Source of the DNA: an uncultured Collinsella sp.
GTDB taxonomy: Bacteria; Actinomycetota; Coriobacteriia; Coriobacteriales; Coriobacteriaceae
Length of the DNA stretch: 33,780 bases
Reading direction: 5' to 3'
NCBI GenBank assembly: GCA_958437935.1
Contig: CAUBPS010000020.1
Location: 1-33,780 of the forward strand
Within the stretch, counting starts at the first letter, position 1, and each line of letters starts with the position of its first letter. The position numbers were made by a program, and so were the translations under genes. Shown in pieces: positions 1-7,183 of the stretch. The notes beneath the pieces are model-generated. The model had not been told where the DNA came from and made no database searches. It was given only the letters and a program-made list of their open reading frames with translations.

Positions 1-6
1 AAAGGG

Positions 7-32
7 AAGAGGCGGGGCATGCCCCGCCTCTT
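7..32. terminator. 26-bp perfect palindrome at the window edge
   Basis: Thirteen bases (AAGAGGCGGGGCA) are followed directly by their reverse complement. As RNA this is a very stable G+C-rich hairpin, probably the terminator of a gene outside the window. There is no long U-run on either strand, so the terminator role is inferred. Confidence 0.55.
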
Positions 33-428
33 ACACCACATCTCTGCGCGCTACCTCTAGGCGCCTTCAAATGAATCAAAATGCCCGTTAGTATGCTTCT
101 ATGTGCCAACATTAATGAACATATTTGCTGTTATGTCTATTATCTTGTAAGCTCGATATGATACTACGCCAGCAACAGTACTCATATTTGCCATTTTTTG
201 TCCACGGGGTATGCCGCAGAAGATCCAACTTGCTCCAGCATGCCGTACGTTGGCCCTCCCCTTCCGGCGAGTGCCGACATTTTCCCAGATAAAACCGACC
301 AAAATAAACCTGTCCCTTTTCGGCAGGTTTCGGGGCAACGAGGGCTTGCACTTTAGCGTGCGACAGCGGATAATGCCGAGCACTCGACAATACGCTTATT
401 GCTCTTTCTATAGATTGAGGAGGCCCCT
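33..428. other. Non-coding region upstream of aroG
   Basis: No convincing gene was seen; the open frames lack ribosome binding sites and family resemblance. Bases 279-330 hold an inverted copy of a repeat also found at 14599-14652 and, in part, at 6665-6700. The rest should hold the aroG promoter. No T-box or other named riboswitch was recognised. Confidence 0.5.
279..330 (-). repeat. Inverted copy of the GGACAGGTTTATTTTGG repeat
   Basis: Read on the minus strand it gives AAACCTG, a short loop ending GGGA, CAGGTTT, then ATTTTGGTCGGTTTTATCTGGGAAAA. The same order (hairpin, ATTTTGG, GGTTTTATCTGGG) occurs on the plus strand at 14599-14652, and the second half at 6665-6700. Here the 119-bp inverted-repeat part that follows the other two copies is missing. 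No minus-strand gene ends just before it, so it is better read as a dispersed repeat than as a terminator. Confidence 0.7.
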
Positions 429-1460
429 ATGGCCATGGATTTCAAACGCAGGCTGCCGATCCCCATGGAGATCCGCGAGGAAATGCCGCTCTCTGCCGAG
501 CTTACCGCCAAAAAGCAGGCATTCGATGCCGAGGTCGCCAAAGTCTTTACCGGCGAGGACGCACGCAAGGTGCTCATCATCGGCCCGTGCTCTGCCGACC
601 GCGAGGATTCGGTGCTTGAGTACATGAACCGACTGGCCAAAACCGCCGAAGAGGTCAAGGACAAGCTCATCATCATTCCGCGCGTCTACACCAACAAGCC
701 GCGCACTAAGGGCACCGGCTACAAGGGTCTGCTGCACAACCCCGACCCCGAGGCGCCCGATGACCTGCTCGAAGGCGTCAAGGCCATCCGCCACATGCAC
801 CTGCGCGTCATCGAGGAGACCGGTTTCTTTACCGCCGACGAGATGCTCTACCCGTCCAACTACCAGTACCTCGTCGACCTGCTGAGCTACGTCGCCGTGG
901 GCGCGCGCTCGGTCGAGAATCAGGAGCATCGTCTGGTGTCGAGCGGCATTTCGGTGCCTGTGGGCATGAAAAACCCCACCGCCGGTTCCACCACCGTTAT
1001 GCTCAACTCCATTTACGCCGCACAGGCGCACCAGAGCTTTATCTTCCGTAACTGGGAAGTCGAGTGCGATGGCAACCCGCTTGCACACGCTGTCATGCGC
1101 GGCTACATCGGCCTCGATGGGCGCACCTACCCCAACTACCACTACGAGCACCTCGAGCGCCTGGCCGAGCGCTATACCGAGCACGCCGGCTATGCCAATC
1201 CGGCAGCGGTCATCGACTGCAACCACGACAACTCGGGCAAGCGTCCGCTGGAGCAGTATCGCATTTGCAAGGAGGTGCTCGACAGCTGCCGCCGCAACGA
1301 GTCCATCTCTAAGCTGGTCAAGGGCTTTATGATCGAGTCTTACCTGGAAGACGGCAACCAGCCGGTCGACGGCGGCGTCTTTGGCAAGTCGATCACCGAC
1401 CCGTGCCTGGGCTGGGAAAAGACCGACTACCTCATCCACGAGATCGCGGAGCGGGTTTAG
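429..1460 (+). CDS. aroG: 3-deoxy-7-phosphoheptulonate synthase (DAHP synthase, class I)
   Basis: This enzyme condenses phosphoenolpyruvate with erythrose-4-phosphate, the first step of the shikimate pathway, in the cytoplasm. The protein has 343 residues, usual for the AroF/G/H type. Visible family motifs are IIGPCSADRED (about residues 50-60), PRVYTNKPRTKGTGYKGL (about 80-97), VGARSVENQEHR, PVGMKNPT, IDCNHDNSGK and KGFMIESYLEDGNQ. The ATG at 429 follows GAGGAGG at a spacing of about 5 bases. It stands alone, with a hairpin just after its stop. Which aromatic amino acid inhibits it cannot be told from sequence. The family call is secure; aroG is used generically and could equally be aroF or aroH. 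Confidence 0.95.
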   Translation: MAMDFKRRLPIPMEIREEMPLSAELTAKKQAFDAEVAKVFTGEDARKVLIIGPCSADREDSVLEYMNRLAKTAEEVKDKLIIIPRVYTNKPRTKGTGYKGLLHNPDPEAPDDLLEGVKAIRHMHLRVIEETGFFTADEMLYPSNYQYLVDLLSYVAVGARSVENQEHRLVSSGISVPVGMKNPTAGSTTVMLNSIYAAQAHQSFIFRNWEVECDGNPLAHAVMRGYIGLDGRTYPNYHYEHLERLAERYTEHAGYANPAAVIDCNHDNSGKRPLEQYRICKEVLDSCRRNESISKLVKGFMIESYLEDGNQPVDGGVFGKSITDPCLGWEKTDYLIHEIAERV

Positions 1461-1461
1461 A

Positions 1462-1489
1462 GTTACGGCGTTTTACCAAACGCCGTAAC
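1462..1489 (+). terminator. Hairpin after aroG
   Basis: GTTACGGCGTTT, loop TACC, AAACGCCGTAAC: a perfect 12-bp stem beginning two bases after the aroG stop. No U-run follows, so it may act as an RNA 3'-end stabiliser or a weak terminator. Confidence 0.65.
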
Positions 1490-1509
1490 AGGCCGACGCT
1501 GCAAACCAG

Positions 1510-1594
1510 CCAGAGCGGCAATCTGCCTTTCAGCTTCGACGGCATGACCAAAAGGTCAATGCCGCCTCGCTTCAAGGCACCTTGCTCGCTCTGG
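1510..1594. other. 85-nt imperfect stem-loop in the aroG-acetyltransferase gap
   Basis: Outer arms CCAGAGCG (1510-1517) and CGCTCTGG (1587-1594) pair. TGCCTT pairs with AAGGCA further in. An inner hairpin GGCATGACC, AAAA, GGTCAATGCC closes the top. No credible ORF lies here. It may be a structural RNA or a dispersed palindrome; the sequence alone does not decide. Confidence 0.5.
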
Positions 1595-1738
1595 CGGGCT
1601 TTCGCTGTCGTTGCCAAGACATCGGCGTTGCCAAAGCCGGCACTTGGGGACGCTCCTTTTGAGGTAGTCGTGACAGTTAGGGATGCGGCAGTTAGGGACG
1701 TTCCTTTTCTGCCGGCAGTCTGGGATATTCCTTGGGGC

Positions 1739-1792
1739 AGTCATTGGGGACGTTCTTTAATGACTGGTCGTTTAAGAACATCCCCAACGACT
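1739..1792. repeat. 54-bp near-palindrome, copy 1 (GGGGACGTTCTT family)
   Basis: Two 27-base arms each begin or end with AGTC/GACT and carry GGGGACGTTCTT or its complement. An almost identical 54-bp palindrome lies at 29135-29188, and a decayed copy at 33701-33745. Bases 1640-1738 just before it hold further variants (TTGGGGACGCTCC, GTTAGGGACGTTCC), so several related units are packed here. Confidence 0.8.
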
Positions 1793-1801
1793 ACCCAGAA
1801 T

Positions 1802-1898
1802 GAGGGTGGATAATCTCCCGTTTTTGGCCTGCTTTTCGGGAGAAAGTGGAAGATTATCCACTCTCGTCGAGCGGGCGTTCGATAATCCACTCTCATTC
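1802..1898. repeat. Hairpin repeat GAGNGTGGATAATCTCCCG, copy 1
   Basis: Left arm GAGGGTGGATAATCTCCCG (1802-1820) pairs with the arm ending GATTATCCACTCTC at 1865. An extra orphan arm GATAATCCACTCTCATTC follows at 1881-1898. The related hairpin at 29197-29260 also sits directly 3' of a 54-bp palindrome, so the two palindromes form a composite repeat. Confidence 0.75.
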
Positions 1899-2015
1899 CC
1901 TCTTGGAGCCCTCCGCCCCCGTGGGATCGGGGCTCGTCTGCCGAATGATTGATGCTGGCGCCCTGCGGCCATGTCACACTCAGAAGTAGCCTGACCCAAC
2001 TTGGAAGGAGCCCCC

Positions 2016-2660
2016 ATGAGCCTTGACAACGTAACTCTGCGTGCCGCCACGCTCGATGACCTGGCCGGCATCGCCGCCATCTACAACCAGCTGTGGTGCA
2101 ACACGCTGCGCAACCGAGGCGACGTCGAAGCTGCCGATTTCTGTGCGCGCTTTAACATCGCCATGCAGCTGCAGCGCTCCCCCATCGCGCTCGTTGCCGA
2201 AGCTGAAGGCCGCATCATCGCCGCTTGCTGCATCGGCATCTTCGAAGACGGCAAACCACGCACCAATCCCACGTGGGAGCCCTGCTACAACGAGATGTTC
2301 GCCCAGGCAACCGAGATGGCAAAGACCGCCGATGCCAAGCTCGAAGGCTCGCTCTTTGGCGATAGCCGCGAGAAGGCAACGGCCGACCGCTTTGCCGCCA
2401 CGGGCAACGAATATGCCCAGGGTCAGATCAACCTGATCATCATCGTGCCCGAATGGCAGGGCAAGGGGCTCGGCCGTGCGCTCATCGACCTTGCGCGCGC
2501 CGAACTCGCCAAAGCCGGGTGCACCAAATTCTTCCTGATGAGCGACTGCAACTCCGACTGGCAGTTTTACGAGCACCTCAACATGAAGCGCATCCTAGAG
2601 GACCACAGCCAAGACACCGGTGACGGATTTATCGTCTATATGTACGGAGGCACGCTCTAA
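2016..2660 (+). CDS. GNAT-family N-acetyltransferase
   Basis: A 214-residue protein of the GCN5-related acetyltransferase fold, which moves an acetyl group from acetyl-CoA to an amine. The acetyl-CoA loop is visible as VPEWQGKGLGRALIDLA (about residues 145-161). Near the C-terminus is FFLMSDCNSDWQFYEHLNMKRI, the usual last strand and tyrosine-bearing helix. An N-terminal stretch (about 50-110) is longer than in minimal GNATs and is otherwise unplaced. The ATG at 2016 is chosen over an upstream in-frame TTG because GGAAGGAG lies 5 bases before it. The substrate cannot be named. It stands alone between repeats and a hairpin. Confidence 0.85.
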   Translation: MSLDNVTLRAATLDDLAGIAAIYNQLWCNTLRNRGDVEAADFCARFNIAMQLQRSPIALVAEAEGRIIAACCIGIFEDGKPRTNPTWEPCYNEMFAQATEMAKTADAKLEGSLFGDSREKATADRFAATGNEYAQGQINLIIIVPEWQGKGLGRALIDLARAELAKAGCTKFFLMSDCNSDWQFYEHLNMKRILEDHSQDTGDGFIVYMYGGTL

Positions 2661-2690
2661 GTACTCCTTCAATCAAGGCGAGCCGGGCAC

Positions 2691-2731
2691 CCGGCCCTTG
2701 GCCTCTGCCCAGGAATAACCCAGGGGGCCGG
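2691..2731. terminator. Hairpin between convergent genes
   Basis: CCGGCCC and GGGCCGG, with an inner TGG/CCA extension, flank a loop of about 18 bases. It lies between the convergent acetyltransferase and AlbA_2 genes. No U-run is present, so it is a moderate terminator candidate. Confidence 0.5.
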
Positions 2732-2742
2732 ACCGCCCGTCC

Positions 2743-4293
2743 CTAAACCTGCCCGACAGCGCGATATCTCGTCGCCCGAGCGCGCCCCTCTTTAACGAGT
2801 GCGCCTTCCTCAAGCAAACCGTTGATAACCCGCAGCGTCACGTCGCGCCCAGTTCCCAGAGCGTCCGAAGCATCCTGGCGCGTAAAACCGCGGGGCCGCT
2901 CAAGGGCAAAGCGAATCAAGGTGCGAGCGTATCCACCACGTCGCTCGTCCGAGACATCCTGTAGCATCGCGGACGCCTTGCACGCAACATCAAAGCCAAG
3001 CTCCTCCACGAGCTTGGCACGCACCTCGTGGCCGCAGTCGCCATTCATCGACACGTGCCCCTCTCGCTGCGCTCGCACGGATGCAAACGCCTGCGAAACA
3101 TCGGGCGGCAGCGCCCCTTCCCGCTCGAGCTGCTCATAATCGCTGTAATCCCCACGCAAGTTGGGACCGCTATTGCCACGAGGCGTCAGATAGGAATTGC
3201 GCACGGCGTTGACGTTGGGCAGCGACAACCTAAACATTGCAGGGTAGGCGCAGACCTCGGGTTCCAACCCTTCCGCCTCATAGAGCGCACGGATCCCCTT
3301 GAGGCCCGTTCCAAACGCCTCAACCATCCCCAGGCGCAAAAAGAGCAGTTGCAGCTTTGGATTCCGAGCGTCCGAGCCGCCCGCAAGCGCCTCCTCGACG
3401 CTGATGTGCTGCGGCCCTCCCGCATTGGTAAATTCAAGCGCCGTACGGCTCATCTTGATAAGAGACGCCACCGAAGATTCGTAGTCGCGATGAATAAACA
3501 GGTTCAGAATTCCCTCTCGAACAGCCTCGCGGGGATAGTCGTCCTTATCTATGCGATCGAGCCTTCCCGGCACAAAGTACATACGCGTTGCGTTCGATAT
3601 ATTGAGGAACCGTTCGATATCCTCTATCTGCCTGAAGATCGAGCCCTCGCCATCCTGACGGTCGATAAACTCGGTATACGCATCGTCGTTGAAGAGGCCA
3701 GCGCGGACTGCAAAGGGGTTTTGGTCAGAGACCAGCAGTGCCAAATTGGTGTAAAAGCCCAACTCATCGATAAGGCCGAGATTCTTTTGAGAGGTTTGGT
3801 CAAACGTAATCTCCGCGCGCCTAAAGACCCGCTCGGCTTCAAAAAACGTCAAGCTCTGTTCATGAGAGCGCGCGGTCTCAAAATAATCGCCGTCGGTGCG
3901 CTTGATCATCGAGCGGATCTGGGCCATCTCGATGGGCACGTTTGCAGGACCTAGGCGCCGATATACCCCGGCGGGAACAAATCCCTTCGAGCACAGGCAG
4001 TACGGCTTGTGAGGACCCGCTTCCACCTCGATTTTCACCAACGCTGCGCCATCGATGTCCAATGCGGAGACCGTCGTGATTTCAGAAACGTCGGGATACA
4101 CGCCATCGGTTATTACATTAGAGCATTGAAGCATGGTGGCATCGATATCGTCCACGCCGATGATGCTGCCAAAATCGTCGATTCCGATATACAAGGTACC
4201 GCCATTCGAATTGGCAAACGCCACCACAGCTTTGAGCAGCTTAGGGGTAAATGTGCACTTGAACTCCACGGTTTCACTTTCAACAAGCTGCAT
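2743..4293 (-). CDS. Schlafen/AlbA_2-domain ATP-binding regulator
   Basis: A 516-residue protein. Residues about 1-115 (ESETVEFKCTFTPKLLKAVVAFANSNGG, then YIGIDDFGSIIGVDD) are an AlbA_2/Schlafen-type domain. Residues about 250-350 (REAVREGILNLFIHRDYES, ALEFTNAGGP, GMVEAFGTGLKGI) resemble the GHKL-like ATP-binding half of the same family. The C-terminus (about 450-510) looks like a winged helix: FTRQDASDALGTGRDVTLRVINGLLEEGAL. The family is usually described as putative transcriptional regulators; the target is unknown. The ATG at 4293 is preferred to one five codons upstream because GGGGG precedes it at about 4 bases. Repeats shaped like an operator lie immediately upstream, which suggests autoregulation. 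It has no operon partner. Confidence 0.8.
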   Translation of the reverse strand: MQLVESETVEFKCTFTPKLLKAVVAFANSNGGTLYIGIDDFGSIIGVDDIDATMLQCSNVITDGVYPDVSEITTVSALDIDGAALVKIEVEAGPHKPYCLCSKGFVPAGVYRRLGPANVPIEMAQIRSMIKRTDGDYFETARSHEQSLTFFEAERVFRRAEITFDQTSQKNLGLIDELGFYTNLALLVSDQNPFAVRAGLFNDDAYTEFIDRQDGEGSIFRQIEDIERFLNISNATRMYFVPGRLDRIDKDDYPREAVREGILNLFIHRDYESSVASLIKMSRTALEFTNAGGPQHISVEEALAGGSDARNPKLQLLFLRLGMVEAFGTGLKGIRALYEAEGLEPEVCAYPAMFRLSLPNVNAVRNSYLTPRGNSGPNLRGDYSDYEQLEREGALPPDVSQAFASVRAQREGHVSMNGDCGHEVRAKLVEELGFDVACKASAMLQDVSDERRGGYARTLIRFALERPRGFTRQDASDALGTGRDVTLRVINGLLEEGALVKEGRARATRYRAVGQV

Positions 4294-4303
4294 GCTACCC
4301 CCT

Positions 4304-4343
4304 ATCATCGACTATCGACGATTCTAGACCAACTATCGACGAT
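4304..4343. promoter_or_regulatory. Operator-like repeat at the AlbA_2 gene promoter
   Basis: ACTATCGACGAT occurs at 4311-4322 and again at 4332-4343, 21 bases apart (two helical turns). The first copy is part of a 19-base near-palindrome at 4304-4322 with the pattern ATCNTCGANNNTCGANGAT. The array ends 11 bases before the gene's ATG and covers its ribosome-binding region. Binding by the neighbouring gene's own product is inferred. Confidence 0.65.
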
Positions 4344-4407
4344 AAGCAAGGCCCCTGGTACCCTCGCTTAGACCCGAGTGCCCGCGTGCAACACTGCCCG
4401 CCGCACG

Positions 4408-4442
4408 CAAAAGGGCCCGCCAGCGTGTGCGCCAGCGGGCCC
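4408..4442 (-). terminator. Terminator of the first agmatine deiminase gene
   Basis: On the minus strand GGGCCCGC, a 14-base loop, GCGGGCCC, then TTTTGC. It lies about 40 bases after the stop of the gene at 4483-5604. Confidence 0.8.
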
Positions 4443-4482
4443 CAGGTCATATCGACACTACCCCGTGTGCCTGCAAGCGCCT

Positions 4483-5604
4483 CTACTTGCAGCGCGCCTT
4501 GGGCTGCTGCTGGGTGATGCAGTGGATGTTGCCGCCACCATAGATGACCTCGCGAGTCATGATACCGATGACTTCACGGTCCGGATAAGCAGCCTGGATA
4601 TCCTTGAGCGCCTGGGCGTCATTGGGATCGCCGAACTGCGGTACAAGCACCGCACCGTTGATGGGCAGGAAGTTGAGGTAGCTCGGCTCGAAAGCATCCT
4701 CGGGGGTACGCGGCAGCACACCCTCGACCGGATCGATGGTCGATGCCTCCTCCTCGGTCATATATACCGAGGTCGCAGGCATAATCACCTTGTGGATCTT
4801 GAGCTTGCGGCCACGGGCATCCGTCGTCTCGGAAAGCGTCTTATACGCCTCTTGGCACTCCTTGTAGAACTTATGGTTGGGATCATCGGTCCACATGCAG
4901 CAGACCTCGCCGGGCGCACTAAAGCATGCGACGTCGTCCACGTGCCCGTTGGTCTCAAACGGGTCAATGCCATCCTTGATCCAAATGACCTTCTCGATGC
5001 CCAGGTACTCGGCAAGCTTCTCCTCGATCTGCTCCTTGGTGTACTGGGGGTTGCGGTCCTCATTGAGCAGGCACATCTCGGTGGTCACCACGGTGCCCTG
5101 GCCGTCGCAGTTAAACGAGCCGCCCCCGAGGATGTAATCCTCGGGACGATAGCGGTTAACCTGCTCAAGCTGCGCCACCTGCAGGCCAATGGAAGCGTCC
5201 TTGTCCCACGGGAAATACAGGCCGTCAATGAAACCGCCGTAGGCATTAAAGTGGAAGTGCGAAAGAGCAACCTCACCATTGTCATTAACAAGGAACGCCG
5301 GGCCGGGGTCGCGGATCCAGGAGTCGTTGTACTCCATATGAATCACGCGCACGTTTTCAACGCCGTCGAAGATCTCACACACCGCGGAGAAGTCTTCGGT
5401 GTTGACGCCAACGGTGATGGGTTGGAAGCGCGCAACGGTCTTAATAATCTCGGTAAAGACCTTTTGCGCCGGCTTGGCACCGCAGCGCCACACATCCGAA
5501 CGATGCGGCCACAAAATCCAGGTGCGCTCCTGCTCCTCGTACTCGCCGGGCATGTAGAATCCGTCCTTCTTAGGCGTGGATTCACTCTCGTAGATGGTCT
5601 TCAT
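4483..5604 (-). CDS. aguA: Agmatine deiminase paralogue lacking the catalytic Glu
   Basis: A 373-residue member of the agmatine deiminase family, which hydrolyses agmatine to N-carbamoylputrescine and ammonia. Conserved features are DGFYMPGEYE (14-23), NDSWIRDPGP (93-102), FNAYGGFIDGLYFPWDKD, NGHVDDVACF with His221, and the active-site loop GGGNIHCITQQ with Cys362. The position that is glutamate in characterised enzymes (LEGGSF/I..DG.GT; Glu157 in Enterococcus faecalis as I recall) is Gly160 here, reading ILGGGSFNCDGQGT. The codon is GGG where GAG would give Glu. The sister protein at 9166-10371 keeps Glu160. Activity is therefore doubtful despite an otherwise intact frame. The start follows GGAG. 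The gene is divergent from a LuxR regulator and has its own terminator, so it is monocistronic. Confidence 0.85.
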   Translation of the reverse strand: MKTIYESESTPKKDGFYMPGEYEEQERTWILWPHRSDVWRCGAKPAQKVFTEIIKTVARFQPITVGVNTEDFSAVCEIFDGVENVRVIHMEYNDSWIRDPGPAFLVNDNGEVALSHFHFNAYGGFIDGLYFPWDKDASIGLQVAQLEQVNRYRPEDYILGGGSFNCDGQGTVVTTEMCLLNEDRNPQYTKEQIEEKLAEYLGIEKVIWIKDGIDPFETNGHVDDVACFSAPGEVCCMWTDDPNHKFYKECQEAYKTLSETTDARGRKLKIHKVIMPATSVYMTEEEASTIDPVEGVLPRTPEDAFEPSYLNFLPINGAVLVPQFGDPNDAQALKDIQAAYPDREVIGIMTREVIYGGGNIHCITQQQPKARCK

Positions 5605-5702
5605 TTCAAGCTCCTAAATCTCGGTGCTTTTGCTTGACGAGACCATAATGTAGCCGTAGCCAGATGTCCTCAATGGTCCCTCGAGTCCCTTTCAGCGACC
5701 GA

Positions 5703-5717
5703 CGGTATACCATTCGC
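5703..5717. promoter_or_regulatory. Candidate shared site in the aguA/luxR divergent promoter
   Basis: The minus strand reads GCGAATGGTATACCG. The other divergent promoter of the agmatine island carries GCGAACGGTATACGG at 13509-13523, matching 13 of 15 bases. Both contain GGTATAC. A site for one of the two LuxR-type regulators is a possible reading; it is inferred from two copies only. Confidence 0.35.
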
Positions 5718-5746
5718 TGACCTAAAGTTCTATTCAGGCCGAGAAC

Positions 5747-6586
5747 ATGACATACTGGGTTCCACAATGGAAAGGACGCCCTATACCCCCATGCAATAAA
5801 CAGCAGACTATTGAGTTGGACAGTACGACCTGGACTGCTCTCAACGAGCTCGCGCTTGCAATCCACGCATCACACGGTGTCGATAAGCTGCAAAAGGAGA
5901 CCCTCGAGGGAACGACAGGGCTCGTGCCCCATCGGATCGCCATGTTCGACCTGATCGAGGCGGCGGGCAGTGATGTCCCACGCTACGTCCACCCCGCAAG
6001 CAGCGGAATGGACGACCGCGCACTGAGCGACTACTACAACCGCTACGCCGCGATGGACTATACAACATGGAGCTTTGACTTACATAAGGTCGGCGTCTAC
6101 CGCGACCTCGACCTCGTCGACGTCGAGCGACGCGATGCCACGCCCATCTATCGCAAATGGATGGAACCGCAGGGCGTTTACTTTGGCTGTACGGCCACGC
6201 TCGCGCACAACGACAGCCCGCTAGGAAGCATCACCCTGTTTCGCGAACGCACAGCCGGAGACTTCACTGACACCGAGCTCGCAATCCTGCTCGAAATCGC
6301 TCGGCACGCGAGCCTCGCGCTCGCCAACCTCTATCCTCGGGGCATTAAACTCGCCCAGACCGAAGACACAAACCAGCTGAATGCTTTCATTACAGAACAC
6401 AATATCCAACCGCGCGAAGCCGAAGTCATGCGGCTCATGCTCGACGGCAAAACGAACAAACAGATGGCAAACGAGCTATTCATAAGCGAGTCAACCGTCA
6501 AGAAGCACGTCAACGCCATCTATCGCAAGCTCGGCGTCAGCAACCGCCTGGGCCTCATGACTGCCACGCGAAACATCCCGCGATAA
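5747..6586 (+). CDS. LuxR-family transcriptional regulator (soluble)
   Basis: A 279-residue protein. The C-terminal 65 residues are a LuxR/GerE helix-turn-helix: IQPREAEVMRLMLDGKTNKQMANELFISESTVKKHVNAIYRKLGVSNR. The N-terminal 200 residues are probably a GAF-like sensor; GCTATLAHNDSPLGSITLFRERTAGDFTDTELAILLEIARHASLALANL has the usual end-of-GAF pattern. No receiver domain or transmembrane segment is present, so it looks like a cytoplasmic one-component sensor. It is divergent from an agmatine deiminase gene, which makes control of agmatine use likely but unproven. The start is uncertain: the ATG at 5747 has no good Shine-Dalgarno sequence, though no better in-frame codon was seen. Confidence 0.85.
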   Translation: MTYWVPQWKGRPIPPCNKQQTIELDSTTWTALNELALAIHASHGVDKLQKETLEGTTGLVPHRIAMFDLIEAAGSDVPRYVHPASSGMDDRALSDYYNRYAAMDYTTWSFDLHKVGVYRDLDLVDVERRDATPIYRKWMEPQGVYFGCTATLAHNDSPLGSITLFRERTAGDFTDTELAILLEIARHASLALANLYPRGIKLAQTEDTNQLNAFITEHNIQPREAEVMRLMLDGKTNKQMANELFISESTVKKHVNAIYRKLGVSNRLGLMTATRNIPR

Positions 6587-6616
6587 AAAGAGCGCCTTCC
6601 ATACGGAGAACGCCCT
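6585..6616 (-). terminator. Weak hairpin after the soluble LuxR gene
   Basis: On the minus strand AGGGCGTTCTCC, loop GTAT, GGAAGGCGCTCT, then a T-run. Several pairs are G-U, so the stem is better on the minus than on the plus strand. It may stop minus-strand read-through from the antiporter gene as well as close the LuxR gene. Confidence 0.4.
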
Positions 6617-6664
6617 TTGATTTCGCCATTTGAATTAGTGTCGGCTCTGGCTCAAAGAGTAGAC

Positions 6665-6753
6665 GGGTTTATTTTGGTAGGTTTTATCTGGGCAAACGCC
6701 AGCCGCCTCGAGGGAGCCGCCTTCCCTCGCGGCGGTCTTCTAGCAGAAAAACC
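6665..6753 (+). repeat. Left segment of the composite repeat, copy 1
   Basis: GGTTTATTTTGGTAGGTTTTATCTGGG, then a Cys/Gly-neutral spacer of changing sequence and GGCGGTCTTCTAGCAGAAAAAC. The same order is present at 14618-14705, and the first part, inverted, at 279-330. In both full copies this segment runs directly into the 119-bp inverted-repeat element. Confidence 0.75.
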
Positions 6754-6872
6754 AAGTGAGTAGGCTTTTTGTAGGAGACCAAGCACGCCCCAAAACACCA
6801 CAGCTCTGACCTGCAGTTTTATTGAGTATTTGTTGCGATGTGGTCGGTAAGTTCATAAAAGTCTACTCACTT
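6754..6872 (+). mobile_element. 119-bp MITE-like element, copy 1
   Basis: Terminal inverted repeats AAGTGAGTAGGCTTTTT and ATAAAAGTCTACTCACTT bound 119 bases with no ORF. A second copy of exactly 119 bases lies at 14706-14824; I count about 104 identical positions. The best-conserved inner part is CTGACCTGCAGTTTTAT, which recurs at 19166-19184. Terminal repeats, fixed length and dispersion fit a non-autonomous element. No flanking target-site duplication is evident and no transposase is in the window, so a structural RNA repeat is the alternative. Confidence 0.7.
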
Positions 6873-6886
6873 GCATCTGCCCATCA

Positions 6887-6903
6887 CCTTTGTGGTGGTT
6901 TGA
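6887..6903 (+). repeat. Orphan arm of the CCTTTGTGGTGGTTTGA hairpin
   Basis: These 17 bases equal 23519-23535, where they form one arm of a perfect hairpin terminator. Here the partner arm is absent and the copy sits 14 bases after the 119-bp element. Confidence 0.6.
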
Positions 6904-6983
6904 AGCTCTCCGCGGCGGGATGCTAGACTTGCGGCGTATACATTCACGCCGAAACACGGGTCGCATGAAGAAAAGGAGATGCC

Positions 6984-7175
6984 ATGGCGCCTATCGCACC
7001 GCTCAAGATGCTCGTCGCTCCTGCCGCCAAGACCATCGCCCGCCTGAGCGACTCACTCACCTACGAACATATCCCCTGCGTTGTCGACGAACGCACGGAC
7101 AGCTGCCCTTACCTGGGCCACGTCCCCTACTTTGCGCCTAAGCTCGCTTCTGATCCCGAGCACCGCGAACAGTAA
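6984..7175 (+). CDS. Small hypothetical protein, 63 aa
   Basis: Not recognised. The ATG at 6984 follows AAAAGGAG at about 6 bases, a strong ribosome site, and a hairpin terminator follows the stop. The protein starts MAPIAPLKMLVAPAAKTIARL, a possibly amphipathic helix, and then has a polar half with two cysteines (PCVVDERTDSCPYLGHVPYF). No signal peptide is clear. It lies between the soluble LuxR gene and a convergent antiporter gene. The signals on both sides argue for a real gene; function is unknown. Confidence 0.55.
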   Translation: MAPIAPLKMLVAPAAKTIARLSDSLTYEHIPCVVDERTDSCPYLGHVPYFAPKLASDPEHREQ

Positions 7176-7183
7176 TCCAAGAT

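Noticed and set aside
99..390. Two overlapping minus-strand ORFs of about 90 codons before aroG
   Set aside because: They run through the repeat at 279-330, overlap each other in different frames and have no clear ribosome site.
408..1439. Long minus-strand ORF opposite aroG
   Set aside because: It mirrors the DAHP synthase frame and has no ribosome site or family motif; an effect of G+C-rich codons.
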